A stretch of 64,000 bases of DNA from an uncultured Cytophagales bacterium (GTDB taxonomy: Bacteria > Bacteroidota > Bacteroidia > Cytophagales > Bernardetiaceae): NCBI GenBank assembly GCA_937136415.1, contig CAKZOK010000174.1, positions 1-64,000 on the forward strand, written 5' to 3'. How positions within the stretch are numbered: position 1 is the first letter of the stretch; the number at the start of each line of letters is the position of its first letter. The notes beneath the pieces are model-generated. The model was not told where the DNA came from and searched no databases. It saw nothing but the letters and a program-made list of their open reading frames with translations. Below are positions 63,453 to 64,000 of the stretch, piece after piece. The translations under genes were made by a program, and so were the position numbers.

Positions 63453-63698
63453 TAGGCTGTTCAAAATTTGGTTATTTTCTCATACAGTTTTCGTGTCTTT
63501 TGAAATTTCGCTACGATGTAGCTCCTAAATGCGTTCATTTTGATTAAAATATAAATCTACAAAGGGTACGCTGCCATGCAGCTAGAATAAAATTTTAATT
63601 GCTGTTTTTAATTTATAAATCAATCCATCAAAGAATGAAAATGACTATAAACTATAGGAAGAGTTTTTGAAATTCTGAACAGCCTACGCTAAAGCGTA
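63453..63698. mobile_element. Composite palindromic repeat element (about 245 bp)
   Basis: 17-bp terminal inverted repeats (TAGGCTGTTCAAAATTT at 63453 and its complement at 63670-63686, 16 of 17 matching) enclose two mini-hairpins, GCTAC-GAT-GTAGC (63510-63522) and GCTGC-CAT-GCAGC (63570-63582), and end in TACGCT-AA-AGCGTA (63685-63698). No coding capacity. Confidence 0.5.
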
Positions 63699-63706
63699 AG
63701 CTACAT

Positions 63707-64000
63707 TTAATTTTCTAATTGCTCAATAATCTGATAAATGGCTTTTTGAGTATTCAAATCTGTAAAAAATTCTAAGATATAATTTTTATCTTCTGGAGCT
63801 ATCAAAATAGCATTTTCAAGTGCCATTACGGCAGCTTTGTATTTTCCCCCTCCCATCAAATAAGCTACATAACGATATAAAAGCTCGGCAGAATCTGGAA
63901 TAATTTCTAATGCCTCCTCTACAATCGCAATCGCCTTATCAAACCAATCTTCTCTGTAATAAACATGCGACCACGAAAGCCAAACCTGTACATTTTCACT
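63707..64000 (-). CDS. TPR-repeat protein, C-terminal part (runs off the window)
   Basis: 97 codons open to the right edge, ending at a TAA complement at 63707. The visible part contains two tetratricopeptide-like units: WLSWSHVYYREDWFDKAIAI, then EEALEIIPDSAELLYRYVAY and a following A-helix/B-helix pair with ALENAILIAPEDKNYILEFF. TPR units mediate protein-protein contacts; the N-terminal part and any other domains lie outside the window. It precedes purQ on the same strand but the composite repeat and the purQ promoter separate them. Confidence 0.75.
   Translation of the reverse strand, partial: SENVQVWLSWSHVYYREDWFDKAIAIVEEALEIIPDSAELLYRYVAYLMGGGKYKAAVMALENAILIAPEDKNYILEFFTDLNTQKAIYQIIEQLEN

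Larger units (their letters stand above)
63269..63706. other. 438-bp gap with a composite palindromic element
   Basis: No ORF. The purQ promoter is at the left; from 63453 to 63698 lies a palindrome-rich repeat element. Confidence 0.65.

Overview
The window is 64 kb of strikingly AT-rich bacterial chromosome. It most resembles a gliding Bacteroidetes of the order Cytophagales (Bernardetia/Flexibacter-like; the genus is inference). The evidence is a giant secreted protein with a type IX secretion (gliding) C-terminal domain next to a PorP/SprF protein, the Bacteroidetes-only GlmU-like nucleotidyltransferase, DUF4837 and WG-repeat proteins, an almost complete lack of Shine-Dalgarno sequences, and many TAnnTTTG boxes of the Bacteroidetes -7 promoter type. 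No insertion sequence, prophage, rRNA or CRISPR array is visible.

Layout. 0-10.9 kb: cystathionine beta-synthase, an NlpC/P60 hydrolase, gamma-glutamyltransferase, a 1088-residue WG-repeat protein, FolB, an MlaF-type ATPase and the phenylalanine/tyrosine pair phhA-hppD. 10.9-24 kb: a repeat-rich gap, a Kv-type potassium channel with a zinc-ribbon tail, PorP/SprF plus a 1607-residue secreted adhesin-like protein, a coiled-coil protein, a beta-barrel, a membrane PP2C/SpoIIE phosphatase, HisG and a lipoprotein. 24-36.7 kb: GatB, an SDR epimerase, a GT-C-like membrane protein, a DUF58 protein, a bacterial PARP with a WGR-like partner gene, a 55-aa membrane protein, a TPMT-like methyltransferase, a possible 36-aa gene, PyrH, a secreted CAP/bulb-lectin fusion and a small membrane protein. 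36.7-49.3 kb: an RNA helicase, the GlmU-like enzyme, a STAS-like protein, DUF434, DUF4837, BioA, two tandem secreted paralogues, NadC, two tRNA-Asp genes, PurN and a small esterase. 49.5-64 kb: DUF4350-MoxR, a second giant WG-repeat protein (1361 aa), two envelope proteins, a solitary Cas6, a methylmalonyl-CoA mutase small subunit, an SRPBCC protein, an Rpn nuclease, PurQ and the end of a TPR protein.

Most of the content is housekeeping metabolism (cysteine, purine, pyrimidine, NAD, folate, biotin, histidine, aromatic degradation) mixed with envelope and secreted proteins. Genes are mostly single or in pairs, with hairpin terminators between convergent neighbours. The parts that most deserve a second look are the PARP/WGR-like pair with a switch-like palindrome between the genes, a family of interspersed hairpins whose stems covary, a 132-bp MITE-like inverted repeat, a composite palindromic element near the right end, the Cas6 with no array, and a promoter-microORF-terminator unit at 33.8-34.0 kb. 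All function calls come from reading protein motifs by eye; no database search was run.
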